A stretch of 64,000 bases of DNA from the NCBI GenBank assembly GCA_012064415.1, contig SSNU01000047.1, forward strand, positions 98,869 through 162,868. The letters run 5' to 3'. Positions 32,375 through 43,560 of this stretch are shown piece after piece. The notes under the pieces were generated by a model. The model searched no databases. It was not told the DNA's origin and was given only the letters and a program-made list of their open reading frames with translations. A program made the position numbers and the translations under genes. Numbering within the stretch: the first letter of the stretch is position 1; each line of letters begins with the position of its first letter. The stretch comes from Gyrodactylus bullatarudis. Taxonomy: Eukaryota > Platyhelminthes > Monogenea > Gyrodactylidea > Gyrodactylidae.

Positions 32375-32962
32375 TTACTTGATATCAGCAACATTGACTT
32401 CATCGTCTTGATCAATATCCTGACAGTAGCATTTACACCTGCATGGACGACATACAAATGTAACTGGAATAATTCGACAAGTCTTTCGAATATTTCTCAT
32501 CTCAAGGCACTTGTTACACAATTCTTTAAAGAGGGAAATGAAGTTCTTCTGAAATGTCCTACTGACCATCATCAGTAGGGGTAATACATAAAGTCTCCTA
32601 AGAGTACTAAAATGATCAAATACAAAAGACAAGTAGGTATACTGATCCTCGATCGTTTGTATAGTATCTGGACTCGCTGACTTGACAATATCACATTGGA
32701 CTGACAAAAATGTATAGATGAACACGTATAAAAACATCATGAGATTCTCATCCTCATAATCTACCTTGTATCTCGTTGTGTTGCAATAAAATTTGTTCTT
32801 GTTGAATTTGGCAGAGTTGAATAAACGAAGTCTTAATTTGTTGAAAATTAAATTTGACTGCAAGTTGAATGAAAGGATTTGTCCATTATTTTCAAATAGG
32901 AGAATTAGAAAATGTCCCAAACCGAAAAAGAGAAAAATATCCGGTAAGAAACAGTTCAAAGT
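32375..32962 (-). CDS. GPCR exon 3: TM5-TM7 and cytoplasmic tail
   Basis: This is the last of three exons of one minus-strand receptor gene. The acceptor is TTTTTTCCCTTTCAG at 32963-32977, and the exon begins in phase 0 (residue 264), matching exon 2. It completes TM5 (TLNCFLPDIFLFFGLGHFLI, with a proline at 270), has an intracellular loop rich in Asn and Lys, TM6 (NLMMFLYVFIYTFL, about 337-354), a short outer loop and TM7 (about 371-397, ending LYVLPLLMMV). The NPxxY motif is not recognisable; a proline at 391 sits near its position. The tail has many cysteines (CRPCRCKCYC), possible palmitoylation sites, and an acidic end (DIDQDDE). Stop is TAA. Family: divergent rhodopsin-like GPCR; ligand unknown. 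Confidence 0.8.
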   Translation of the reverse strand, partial: TLNCFLPDIFLFFGLGHFLILLFENNGQILSFNLQSNLIFNKLRLRLFNSAKFNKNKFYCNTTRYKVDYEDENLMMFLYVFIYTFLSVQCDIVKSASPDTIQTIEDQYTYLSFVFDHFSTLRRLYVLPLLMMVSRTFQKNFISLFKELCNKCLEMRNIRKTCRIIPVTFVCRPCRCKCYCQDIDQDDEVNVADIK

Positions 32963-33256
32963 CTGAAAGGGAAAAAATTAAAATTTATTACGATATACAC
33001 ATTGGTCATGAAGAATAGTGAGACAATACAATTTCTAAGATTTTACACGCTATTGAAATTCTTTTTTTTCATTGTATCCTCACGTGATAAATGTAGGATT
33101 TCATTCAAATTCATGGTTGGAATTAAAGAAACCAGCTCCATGTTAATTATCATGGAGTAAAAATGATACTAAGTCAATAGTGTTAATTAGACTTGGGCGA
33201 AAATTTCCAATATACCTAAAATCACCTGTCGATATGGTAATAATTCATTCCAACAA

Positions 33257-33821
33257 ATGGTTAAATTAGAGAACAGTTGTCCCTCTTATTTCTCTCTAAG
33301 TTTACTTTGAATCTTGTTGGTCTTTTTGAAATGAAATGAAAACGAATCCCTTGCGGTGAGCCCTTAGTCTCTTTGTCATTCAGAAAAATCACTGCAAAAC
33401 AAGAGGGGGCAAATGTTCTATTAGCTCACCAAATTTCGCTTTATTTTATACTTGAAAAAAGGGACTCGATTGCAGAAAAATTGCTTTGAAATTCAGTAAA
33501 ATTTTCTATCGAGGAATTTTCATTCGTAATTAATTTTTATCAGTTTGTAGGAAATGAAGAATTCTAGGCAAAGAAACCTTCAAAAGAAATGAAATCAAAT
33601 TTCCATTATCACTAGTGATTATCGTATATGCACCGAATGGCTAAATTAGAGAACAGTTTCCTTATTTCTCTCTAAGTTTACTTTAAATCGTGTTGGTATT
33701 TTTATTATCGATGACATGAAAACTCACCGCAAAGAATTCGTTTTCATTTCATCGATGTTAAAAGGCTCTTAGTCTCTTTGTAATTCAGAAAAATTACTGC
33801 AAAACAAGAGGGGATTAGCCA
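33257..33821. repeat. Local direct duplication with an inverted core
   Basis: About 33257-33414 and 33637-33821 share TAAATTAGAGAACAGTT, TTATTTCTCTCTAAGTTTAC, CTTAGTCTCTTTG and ACTGCAAAACAAGAGGGG in the same order. Between those blocks the first copy has ATGAAATGAAAACGAATC then CCTTGCGGTGAG, while the second has the reverse complement (CTCACCGCAAAGAATTCG then TTTTCATTTCAT), so about 30 bp were inverted in one copy. Confidence 0.8.
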
Positions 33822-35044
33822 ATTTATTGGCATTTAATATATATTTCATTCCTATTTAAAATTTCTATAAATTTAGGAAGTCTTCCTAAATTTCACCCAA
33901 CAGATACATGTCATTCATAAGTAACGTATTTAGAATTTTGAAAAAAATCAATTACTTTTGTTGAGATTAATAAAATTAAAAAAGAAAAATTGGTATCTTT
34001 CAATGAACAAAGGCTTGTTGGATAGGTAACTTATAGACTAAATAATTTATACGATCTTTCTTTTACCTAGTGCAGAAAATCTTCGGCACAATGGTAAATA
34101 ATTATTTAATTATAATTAATACCCATTTAGTTCCTTAATTTTAAAGTGTTGTTTTACTGTTGAGAATTTCTCAAATATTCAAATATTTTTAAAAATTTCA
34201 AGATGATTTTTAATTCTTTGTAGAAATAATCCATCGTTTCTATCAATCTAAATCCTTCTGATACTTAATCATACTAAAGATAGACAAAAATTGGCTAAAT
34301 GATACAATAGCGCAACACCTCGAAAATTTAATTTATGCCTTACAAGTAGTTAGTTTATATAGAAAATTATTATCAATTAATCAAATTTATTTATTATTAA
34401 AGCAAAGAAATATTCACATAACACATTTTTCGATGAATTTTCAGTTCGCAATACATTGATTCGATATTCCAATAAACCAATCCAATAGCCTTTTGCTCGA
34501 ATTTTGCTTATTTAACGACAAATAAAATTCATTTATCTCACTATTGAATGATTTGTTTCAGTCCAACTGAGTTGTTGAGAGTGATCCAATTATCTATACC
34601 CTGAATAGTCATATCGAAAAATTATTTAGAGTTTTTCAAATCCTCAGCCTTTTAGAACAATAGGAAAAGTAGCAATAGTATTTTGTTTGTATTATGTCAA
34701 GAATATTTCAAATAAATGTTTTCTATTTAAAATAACTAAAATATGGAATTCTTCAGCCATGTCAAATCCAAGTCTTCTAAAGATAAAAATTATATAAGAA
34801 TGACACAAAATTTGACAGTAAAACTTTTACTGGAAAAGGCTGGATTTTTAGTCAACTCCAGTGACCAAATATCAATCAAAAATCTATATTTTCTAACCTT
34901 AGAAATAAATGAACTTTCGGTAATTTTTATAATTTTAACAATTTATCGTGTCAATTCATCATAAAAATTTGGAAAAAAGTTTTTGTTACTGACTATCGGG
35001 AGAGAAATATTGAGGTTTTTGTCAATATATTAAACTCTCAACGA

Positions 35045-35748
35045 AACCTAGTTGACATGAAGAAGAGAATTCACAAAAAACTCACTATTTTTCTGCGGAA
35101 GATCAGAAAAAATTTATCTTTCGAATAAAGTAAGACATTAAGTTGTGGAAATTAAAAAAAATTCTTGAAAAAATTTAGGCCGTTTTTTCGAATTTCGAAA
35201 ATGCAGCAAAATTCTACTTTTTCAACTTTCGAATCCATTGTTTTTTATCGTTTTCATAGATTTGAAGTAGTTAAATGCAGATATTCGAGATCAGCATTAG
35301 ACGAAGAATACGAATTGGGCCGTGGAGGTAGAAAGGAATCTACTGTTTTCAAGAAAAAGTTAAAATTTTTAATTTAGGATTATCTCCCTTGGTGATAAAT
35401 AATAAATTCGAAATTTTCGATTTCCCACAATAATGACAAATTTCTGTGAATTTCTGAAGCCGAATTCAATTTCTTCGTCTAATGCTGATCTCGAATATAT
35501 GCATATAACTGCTTCAAATCTATGGAATGTTGATTCAAAAGTTGAAAAAGTGGAAATTTGGTACATTTTCGAAATTCGAAAAATGGCCTAATTGTCGTCT
35601 AATTTTTTCAGAAATTTAATAATATCTTCAACTTATTGGCTTATTCATTATGGAATTCGAAAAATAAATTTTTTCCTGACTTTCCGAAGAAAAATATTGA
35701 GTTTTGTGTAAAAAAGTAAATTATCATATTCATGTCATTTAGGCTTAG
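35045..35748. mobile_element. Foldback family A, complete copy
   Basis: The element begins AACCTAGTTGACATGAAG and ends CATATTCATGTCATTTAGGC. Arm blocks mirror each other (TTTCTGCGGAAGATCAG against CTGACTTTCCGAAGAAA, and ATTTGAAGTAGTTAAATGC against GCATATAACTGCTTCAAAT). The centre shows TTTCCCACAATAATGAC and AAATTTCTGTGAATTTC. Arms are more diverged than those of family B at 42034. The ORFs 35165-35377 and 35369-35566 are the two arms translated, not genes. Confidence 0.8.
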
Positions 35749-36152
35749 GTTTAGAATTTTATTTCTTATCAGAAATCCAATCAACTGATATAAAGATTCA
35801 AAGTTTAGAAAATACAAAAGAGATATATTTAATAAGAGACTAAACAAGATTTATACAAGATCTCAGTTATTAGAAACTTTGTTCATAACCACATAACAAG
35901 TGCGTATGAATTAGACTCTACGTAAATATATCATTCCCCTTAGCGATATTTCTGCTCAATGGAGAAGATATTTTGTTCCGTAAACTGTTCTCTATGTTTT
36001 AAGATATCCTATATACGTAGAATCAATTCAGTATCTGATTCAAATTATTCAGTAGAAATAGAAAAAATCCGGAATCCAAAATAAAATGGATTATACACTC
36101 CTCAACCAGTTTTGGTGCTTGAGAAAGCACACCCCCTGTTTTTGACTGTTGA

Positions 36153-37205
36153 AACAGTTTTTTCTTATTATAGTCATACTTTGAAGTAGGCCAATTATTT
36201 AGAAAAATTATCTTTTGGACAATTTTTTTTTCATTTTGTAGAGAAAGTTCTCCTGATTAGATCTGAACCACTAAACCCTATTAAACTCGTTCGTCTAATG
36301 TGAAAAAAATTAAAAATAAAATCTGAATTTTGAATGGAGAAATTAATTCGTCATCTTGACTTGACCCTTTAATTACTAATTACTCTCAAGTCACACGGAC
36401 TATGTTAACGTACACTGAGTAATTAGTAATTACTAATTACAGCTTCAACTCAACACGTTCTAATTAAAAATCAATAAAGATTTCTAGGCTGAAATTCATT
36501 CCAAATTCATTTTTCGGCCACACTGTTTAGTTTTATCGAAACTTTGAACCTTGATCACTTTCTTATCAAATATTTTCAAATATATCATATATGTGGTAGA
36601 AAGATTTCTTTTGCAAATCATAGTTTACTTGATGCTTTTTCGAATTAAAAAATAATAACTGAACACTCTTTCCCTGTTCCCTTATATGTACAAATCATAT
36701 CTATGAAAAAATATAAATGTTTCAATTTCAAAAAAAGAAAATTGAGACTCAAAGGTTATTTTTTTAACTTTGAAAATATTCCTTTATTCCAAGAAATGAT
36801 AATTACTGATGGAGATTTGATATTTTTGGAGAGCATTGAGACGTCTATTTTAAGCTCGCATATTGAAAAGTAAAAAAAGTTCGAAGGTCAATGACTCATT
36901 GAAATTGACCAATGAAATAAAAGAAAAAGGCCTAAGCCTAAAAGCCTTGAATTATCAAAAATGTACAAGTCAAGATGACGAATTAATTTCTCCATTCAAA
37001 ATTCAGATTTTATTTTTAATTTTTTTCACATTAGACGAACGAGTTTAATAGGGTTTAGTGGTTCAGATCTAATCAGGAGAAATTTCTCTACAAAATGAAA
37101 CAGAAAAAATGAAAAAAAAATTGTCCAAAAGATAATTTTTCTAAATAATTGGCCTGCTTCAAAGTATGACTATAATAAGAAGAAACTGTTTCAACAGTCA
37201 AAACT
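36153..37205. mobile_element. Foldback with 210-240 bp arms
   Basis: The left arm (about 36153-36362, starting TTTTTGACTGTTGAAACAG) and the right arm (about 36968-37205, ending CTGTTTCAACAGTCAAAAC) are inverted near-copies. Shared blocks include GTAGGCCAATTATTTAG/CTAAATAATTGGCCTGC and CTCGTTCGTCTAATGTG/CACATTAGACGAACGAG. The 600-bp centre is AT-rich and has an internal set of TAATTACTAATTAC repeats around 36371-36440. No transposase or clear target duplication is seen. The ORFs at 36863 and 37088 cross arm sequence. Confidence 0.75.
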
Positions 37206-37394
37206 GGTAGAGAAGTGTGGTGCTTTTTAAAGAATAAAATGAAAGAGCAGCCATTCGATGCAAACTGATAAAATAGAAGTTTGTATTCCTGTTGATTCAT
37301 GAAGAAATTTGAAATCAAGAGAGATGGTAGTCTTATGACTAACGCAACGGTTTGTTAAACTTGTTACTCGGTAACAAGATTAACTGGAATCTTT

Positions 37395-37412
37395 GATAGT
37401 CTTAAGACTATC
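37395..37412. repeat. Perfect 18-bp palindrome
   Basis: GATAGTCTTAAGACTATC is a perfect inverted repeat. A related GGTAGTCTCAAGACTATC lies at about 38284 and TCTTAAGACTAACGG at about 37419. It is probably part of a small foldback array; no function can be read from it. Confidence 0.6.
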
Positions 37413-37435
37413 AGGTAATCTTAAGACTAACGGAT

Positions 37436-37607
37436 TGGTTTCGGTGCCGATGGACATAACTCTACCAGTTTGATAGATTTCTGGATCAATTAAAGTTTAA
37501 ATTGAAGCCCACAATGTGAACTTGCATTAATAATATTTTTGGTCAAATCTTCATAGCTAAATTTTGGTTTTTATAAAAATTGTGAAATAGTCTCGGCATC
37601 GAAAGGG
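37436..37607 (-). mobile_element. piggyBac-type MITE (family C), minus orientation
   Basis: It matches the 55465-55672 copy in reverse: CATAACTCTACCAGTTTGAT, AAATTGAAGCCCACAATGTG and TTTTTATAAAAATTGTGAAA. It ends GAAAGGG next to TTAA at 37608-37611. The other terminus has changed (TTGGTTTCGGTGCCGATGG) and about 35 bp are missing from the middle. Confidence 0.65.
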
Positions 37608-37847
37608 TTAACTAACTATTTAGCAATATAATAAAGCTTGTTGAATTTGATACTAGGTTTGTTTGATTGAATCAAATTTTTCGAAAATAATATCAAAGAT
37701 TAAGAAAACAATACAACATTGTAAGGACCCTAAATGGAACTTTTTATATAATTTTAGCTGAATAGTTCGTTTAACTTGTTACCAGGTTTTAAGTATAATA
37801 AGTTTGAGATTGAAATATGAATTTCTGCATACAAAAAATAACATCCA

Positions 37848-37995
37848 TGTTTCCCCATGAGCAATCCTCGATTCTGATTGGTCCTTACAGGGAACCAATG
37901 ATATTCGAGTGAAATTTGCCCTATATAAACGGGGTAGAGTTGGATTCTTATTTATCTCTTCTCACTTTACAGGACTTTCACCTGTATTATCAGAA
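37848..37995 (+). promoter_or_regulatory. Solo promoter-like arm with CCAAT and TATA boxes
   Basis: It shares TTTCCCCATGAGC, CCTCGATTCTGATTGGTCC, TTTGCCCTATATAA and ATCTCTTCTCACTTTAC with the arms of the foldback at 19173-19987. CTGATTGG is the inverted CCAAT core, and TATATAA follows about 40 bp later. It would fire on the plus strand, antisense to the receptor gene whose intron contains it. Confidence 0.4.
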
Positions 37996-38004
37996 AACGT
38001 CCAA

Positions 38005-38106
38005 ATGGCTTTAAATGGTAAAAAAAGTAGTCCTTTAAATATTCCTCATCAACAAATAAAAATACTTGATGAGAAGATATTCATATTAAGATCACTAACT
38101 ATTTAG
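38005..38106 (+). CDS. Small ORF downstream of promoter-like arm
   Basis: ATG at 38005 opens 33 codons (MALNGKKSSPLNIPHQQIKI and on) closed by TAG at 38104-38106. It starts about 80 bp after the TATA-like box, a reasonable leader length. No family is recognised and it may be chance. It matters only if the upstream element is a real promoter. Confidence 0.2.
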   Translation: MALNGKKSSPLNIPHQQIKILDEKIFILRSLTI

Positions 38107-39081
38107 TTATTCCTGAAACTGGGTAACAAATTTGACGAACTATTGAGTTAAAATCCTTACGTAAAATTAATACTGTTGGCTGAATTTCAACACTTGATAC
38201 GTCTTATTTTCTGGAATCCATGAGTTTCGCAGTGGACTGTATAAGAAGTCTCAATTTCAGACCCTACAAAATTGGACTATCTGGTAGTCTCAAGACTATC
38301 AAGAGTAACAAGATTAACGGTAACGTATTTATAAATATAAAACGATGTCTAAGGCTCTCTGATCGATCTGGTATCGTAATTCTATCCATATTGGGGTATC
38401 ATACATGTTGTGAATCTTGATAAAGTATGATAGTCCTGTTCTACTAGTTATTATGTATTCATTTACTTGCAGTCATATTTAATAAGAACTTAAATATAAA
38501 ATCATACGTTCATCCAGTCTTAGACATCGTATCATATTTATAAATATACTAAAACCGTACTAGATTTGAACTATAAAATATTTTTTTGACTAAATATGGA
38601 AAAGTATAGACTAAATCTGATTAAACGCATGGAATAAATTTGCGAATCCCTCTTAATCTTCGGAATGTTAATCTTTTATGATTATTCAGGGATTATAGTA
38701 TTAAGGATTTGATTAAAGAAAATAAGTATAAAATCAGGGCGTTCTGATACACTAAAACAGTTTCGAAAGATTAAACAATAAAAGATTGACTTAATCAATT
38801 GAATTAATACTTTTGCTGTTGAAAACGAACTATCAAAAAATTAATAAACTGAGAAAATTCTTTAGATATAACATATGATAATAACACTGTGTGTCAAAAA
38901 AATAGGTCTCGGAGTAATAGTAATAATTATAATTATTATTAGACTTTGCAAAATTACATGAATCTCCCATAGATATTAGTGTGTGGAAATATCTGTATCT
39001 GTAGAAATTTCTGTATATTCTTGAATTACAACTAGCTTAACATGGACCTAGTTTTGTTTTTTGAAAAAAACTAAAACTCAC

Positions 39082-39524
39082 TGCTGTGAACCAATAGTAG
39101 TAGACCACGTATTTTCCATACCTTTGCCAAGGCTCAAGAATGCAAATGTCAAGAAATCCAAATCCAAACAAAACATTATGGGCGTTGACCACAACACACA
39201 AGAATATCACAGCAAAACAAACTATTTTGGCTAAATAAATCCGATTTAGAAAAAGATATTCCGTAATTTCGATAATCTCTGAAGGATCACTTTCCTCTAT
39301 CGAGTCTCGACTAATGATAGCATCAGTCTTGGAATCTTTTTCAGATAGACTTGGCCTTGTGGTGTGTGCAAAAGATTTTATTTTGCCCCGGAAAAGTATC
39401 AACTGATGGATATTATAGTATAAAATTATTGTCATCAGCCAGTGAGGTGTGTAGGTCAGGATTTCTTCAACTGTCAATGATATCCGGCAATAGTCCTTTG
39501 ATAAATGACCAAAATCTCCGTAAA
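39082..39524 (-). CDS. GPCR exon 2: TM3 to start of TM5
   Basis: The acceptor CTTCCCTTTTTCTAG ends at 39525 and the donor GTGAGTTTT starts at 39081. The exon takes over with two bases of the split codon left by exon 1, and ends in phase 0, so both junctions fit. It encodes residues 116-263. Cys128 in KDYCRISL is at the position of the conserved TM3 cysteine and Cys243 (FLDICILEP) is its expected partner in outer loop 2. TM3 continues HWLMTIILYYNIHQLI. The DRY arginine position, 25 residues after Cys128, is Asn153. The second inner loop is unusually long (about 55 residues) with a Ser/Glu/Asp-rich stretch. TM4 is IVCFAVIFLCVVVNAHNVLF. TM5 begins YVVYYYWFTA. Confidence 0.82.
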
Positions 39525-39699
39525 CTAGAAAAAGGGAAGTCAAATAATTTCAAGCAAGTTAAGTTAAAAATATACAAGCAAATGTCGATAATAAGACAGT
39601 ATCATAACTGTCTCTTTGAATAGGTGTTATCAACGAAAACAGATGTTAAGAAATTGCTCACGATCAAATTTCAAAGTTTATATCACTATAGCTATGCTC

Positions 39700-40148
39700 A
39701 CTAGGCTAGGGTGAAATTCTTTTTTCTCCGAACAACTCATAAGAGGACTTTTCTTATAAATTTTAGTACTCAGATCATGTTTTGCATAATTTTAAAGCGT
39801 TAAAGTCGTTCTCCATTATGTTATTGCCCATTTTCCCACAATACCCCAGGGACATGATAAAATAACGAAATTAACCATGAAGGCCCTCTTGATGATAAAA
39901 TTACTATTTTTGAAGATAAAACTTAAGAAACTCAATGAATGACCAAGATATTTCGGATTTTTGTGATTAGGTAGTAAAAATTCATTGAAAATTGAGCGGC
40001 GATTTAACAATTTTTGGATTTTTAAAACCGAATGACATATTGGAGAATCATTTTCGACACATTCTTCAATACAAAATAATGCTTAGAATTTATAGTTCTA
40101 TCAGAAATATGAGGTTAAAAATTTCACCCTAGCCTAATGCTCACTATA
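39700..40148. repeat. Repeat D, copy 2, with inverted ends
   Basis: CTCACTAGGCTAGGGTGAAATTC near 39706 is mirrored by AAATTTCACCCTAGCC then TAATGCTCAC at 40128-40144. Inside, 39960-40125 matches repeat D at 28069-28330. This suggests the family is a foldback element of about 450 bp, of which the 28-kb copy is one side. Confidence 0.55.
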
Positions 40149-40599
40149 TTTAAAGGCCTATTTTTGTTCGTGAGATACTTAAAATTAATTTCTGAGTTCG
40201 ATAATGCAATGAGTCAAACAATTTTGGAATGAAAATGATTTCCAAAAAGTTTCGTCAAGAAGAAGTTTAATTCTCTTACTCTTATATCCTCTCCTTATGA
40301 ATAATTTAAGCTTTTCACATGATAAATGAAACATTTAGCAATAATCAACTTCATTTATAACAATTTCTGATTCTTATTATACTTATTAAGTGAAATATGG
40401 AAGTGTCAAAAATTACATGATTTTTACTTGCTTAGGATGTGATCAAATCAAGGTTTACATGATTAGTTAATCTAAATATCTTATATATGGAGTAATAAAA
40501 CCGTATATATAAAAGTAAAGTTATGATATTCCATGAGAAGATGAATATGATAACAGGACTTTACTTTCCGATACAACTGTATGTTGGGTCATTTTCCTT

Positions 40600-40830
40600 C
40601 GTGTTAATTGAAAATGATCCGAATTATCACAATAATGATGAACTTATTGGATTTTCTAAACCCAGATTCGAAATATTTGTCTGATATTGATTCCAAATGT
40701 TGGGATTTAATCGCTTCAAACATCCCGAATCAATAAATTTAGAACATAAATTGAAACAGTGGAAATTTAGCGCATTATCGAAATTCTAAAATGGCCAGAT
40801 TGAATTTATTTTGCAGCATTTTGTTAGCTT
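40600..40830. repeat. Family A relic
   Basis: Weak blocks in family-A order: TCGTGTTAATTGAAAATGATCC, AATTATCACAATAATGATG and GTGGAAATTTAGCGCATTATCG. Both termini are gone. It is an old copy. Confidence 0.4.
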
Positions 40831-42033
40831 ACTTAAAATAATTTTGTTCCTATCTTAAGCAAAATTAAGATTTTTTAATAAAAATTCATATCTCAATCAT
40901 TCTAAAAAACAAGCTGGAGTTCAAAAATTCCAGGAATAAAGTTTACCTTGAAAAGGAACTTCAGTTCAATTGTGTCTTTATTTTCAAAGATTTTTAAACG
41001 TAACACCATTGGCCAAACTTTTTGAAATGACCAAAATTGATTTCCTGAAATCTATTCCTTTTCCTTGTTTTCTTCTCTTTTTCTAGGCAATTTTAGAGAA
41101 CAAGTTACATCCTAATTTATTAGCTTTTTGAACGCATAATACCGATTAAAAAGTTTATATTGATACCGAGAAAATTAAATAAAACTCTTCTTGAAACTCT
41201 ATCTATCAGGCCACTTTTATTTTGGAATATAATATCATCATTTTCAATCACAAAGGAAAGAATTATATTCATATATATTTATTAAAGATTGGTTCATGGC
41301 CAAAGTAAAAGATTGAATTAATCGTTAATGCCTACATGAATGAGCACAGACTACTTTGAATGTAATTTTGCCATGCTCGAGGGTGAAAATATTGATTTAG
41401 TTTTATAATCATAAAGTATAACTTGAAAATGAGACTATCAATAGAGAATAAGTTTCTTGATTAGAGCACTGTTCTTCGTCAAAAACTCAGCATTTGGTAA
41501 TGTACAAAATCAATGTACAAAGTATTCATGCTAAAAGCTAAGTGTCGCAAATTTCTGGAAGCTAATTTCAAAATAAACAGAACGATACCAACTGTACAAA
41601 ATCGACAGAGACGAATTTTTTCATCTTTTTAATCTGAACACACTTCTGTCAAAAATCCTTTAGAAGAAGGAGCTCTATTACTTAATTAAATTGCATCCGA
41701 ATGAATCAGTCAATATCAAGTTTTATTAAAAACTATTAGAGTTATTCTCAGAAGTAGCCTCAAATCTATTCAAAAAATATCCCCATGTATTCTGAAATTT
41801 TCAAAACTAGCCACAAATGTAAATAACACTGTCTAACAAAACATTTCATACTTATTGGAATTTCGACAGTGTTTATCAGATCAAAATAAAAGGATTCTGA
41901 AAATTTGAGAATTTTCAGCTTGTAGATTTCGAGAAGTATTCGGTGTTTTCTTGGGTCTTTTATTTTGCTCTAGAATGTTTATTATAACTCACATTACAAT
42001 TCTGAAAAGACATGTATAATCTGCAAAAAAATT

Positions 42034-42734
42034 AAAGCTAGTTAATATGAAGATGGGAATTTATGATTTTTACAAAATTCTTAATTTTTTCATTTGATCA
42101 AGAATTTTTGGAATCTAGATTATAAGGCCATCTTTTACGATACGGAGGAAAAAAATTTAGAAAAAATCTATAATTTTAAGGAAAATACGGCAAATTTGAA
42201 ATCTAGAAGTAGCGCCAAATTCCCATTTTTTGAACTTTGAGTTGAAATTTTTTGTTGATTTCAGTGTGAGAAAGTGATTTTCAGGATCACATTAAGACAA
42301 AAAAACCGATGATCATGATAAAATTTTTGATAAATTGGTCATTTTTCTGGGATCTTGAAATATCAAATTTCATCGACTTTCAAGTTGGGAAAATGATGAA
42401 AAAATCAAAATTTGATTTTGACACGATTATGGGGTGATTCTTAAAACCAGATTCGGCATATTTGATTTCTTTGACTGATCCTAAAAATCAACTTTTGAAT
42501 CTCTCACATTGAAATCAATAAAAATTTTCAACTCAAAGTTCAAAAAATGGGAATTTGGCGCTACTTCTAGATTTCAAATTTGCCGTATTTTCCTTAAAAT
42601 TATAGATTTTTTCTAAATTTTTTTCCTCCGTATCGTAAAAGATGGCCTTATAATCTAGATTCCAAAAATTCTTGATCAAATGAAAATATTAAGAATTTTG
42701 TTAAATATCATAAATTCCCATCTTCATATTAACT
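42034..42734. mobile_element. Foldback family B, complete and near-perfect
   Basis: The element of about 700 bp begins AGCTAGTTAATATGAAGATG and ends CTTCATATTAACTAGG. The arms (about 42036-42275 and 42500-42733) are inverted copies with only a few differences, including GATTATAAGGCCATCTTTTACG and CGTAAAAGATGGCCTTATAATC. The loop of about 225 bp holds AAACCGATGATCATG and TGATTTTGACACGATTATGG. No ORF exists. The arms are cleaner than in family A, so this copy is younger or arm-corrected. Confidence 0.85.
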
Positions 42735-43195
42735 AGGTGTATAATTATAATTTTTATCTCAAAATTAGCGATAACTGAATTTTACTGCTGTAATTCAAAA
42801 TTTTTGAAATCTTTTAAGTTGTATCAATGATATGCTATCATATGGGTAAAAGCATTATTTTCAATTCCTTCTTGTTATTCTCTACGGAATCCAGGACTCG
42901 CATGAAAATTATAACAGAAAGGAATTAAATTTGACATGAAACTTTCGAGCAGGAATCACTCATGTGTGAGCTTTTTATTTCAAGAAATTTTTATTTGTTG
43001 AGCTGATGATAAACTGAAAGAATAATAGAGTAGGCCAAATTTTTCGACTTTTCCCAGCCCCAATCTCATTTTGAAGGTAATCGAGAACTGTGCCTTTTTT
43101 CTCATAAAAACATACGTTTTTGAGTTTGTTCTCATATACAAAATATATATTATATTCTTTAATTTGATTGGACTAAACTGATAGAGATGAGATCT

Positions 43196-43560
43196 TGAAT
43201 TTTCTAATAAAATTTATTAAAACTTAGGTCAATATTAGAATTCTCAGCCATGGTCATCCAAACGTTTCGACGGAGATTGTCTTCACACGCCTTCTTCAGT
43301 GGTTCAGCTCATCAAACACAAAATACTTTCATGATTTCATCCCTATCAGTTTTATCCAATCAGATTAGAGAATAGGATTATACAAGATATGATATGGCTC
43401 TATTGTTCTGATTATCCATACTTTCATGAAATCATAAAAGTATTTAAATAGTATTATGTGTTTGATGAGCTCGTCGTAACCACTGAAAAAGGCGTGTGAA
43501 GGCGTTTTCATTGACCAATATCTGAAAATTCTTATTATTTTTCAATATATTTTATTATAA
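43196..43560. mobile_element. Foldback with Penelope-like tail motif
   Basis: The left arm (43196-43312) and right arm (about 43450-43560) are inverted. They share CACACGCCTTCTTCAGTGG against CCACTGAAAAAGGCGTGTG, plus TGTGTTTGATGAGCT and the AT-rich ends (ATAAAATTTATTAAAAC). The minus strand of the left arm reads CACTGAAGAAGG...GTCGAAACG, which resembles a motif near the ends of some Penelope-like elements. A related short palindrome is at 49846-49920. Confidence 0.6.

Larger units (their letters stand above)
37757..38152. mobile_element. Small foldback around a promoter-like segment
   Basis: GCTGAATAGTTCGTTTAACTTG then TTACC at about 37757 is mirrored by GGTAACAAATTTGACGAAC then TATTGAG at about 38121-38148. 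Between them lies a solo copy of the promoter-like arm of the 19173 foldback and a 33-codon ORF. Confidence 0.55.
32963..39081 (-). other. Intron 2 of the receptor gene (6.1 kb)
   Basis: The donor GTGAGT begins at 39081 and the acceptor TTTCAG ends at 32963, phase 0. The intron holds a local duplication with an inverted core (33257-33821), a family-A foldback (35045-35748), a 36-37 kb foldback, a piggyBac-type MITE and a promoter-like solo arm. The ORFs at 34743-34964, 36863-37048 and 38220-38420 have no support. Confidence 0.75.

Noticed and set aside
32363..32578. Plus-strand ORFs overlapping receptor exons 2 and 3 (also 39351-39623)
   Set aside because: They are antisense to exons with good splice sites and membrane helices and show no features of their own.
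35165..35566. ORFs within foldback arms (also 21763-22035, 6529-6735)
   Set aside because: They are translations of inverted-repeat DNA that is shared with non-coding copies and not conserved in frame.
43240..43320. Hammerhead ribozyme in the Penelope-like motif CTGAAGAAGG...CGAAACG
   Set aside because: The core reads CTGAAGA instead of CTGATGA and the bases between it and CGAAAC do not pair into stem II, so no active fold is supported.
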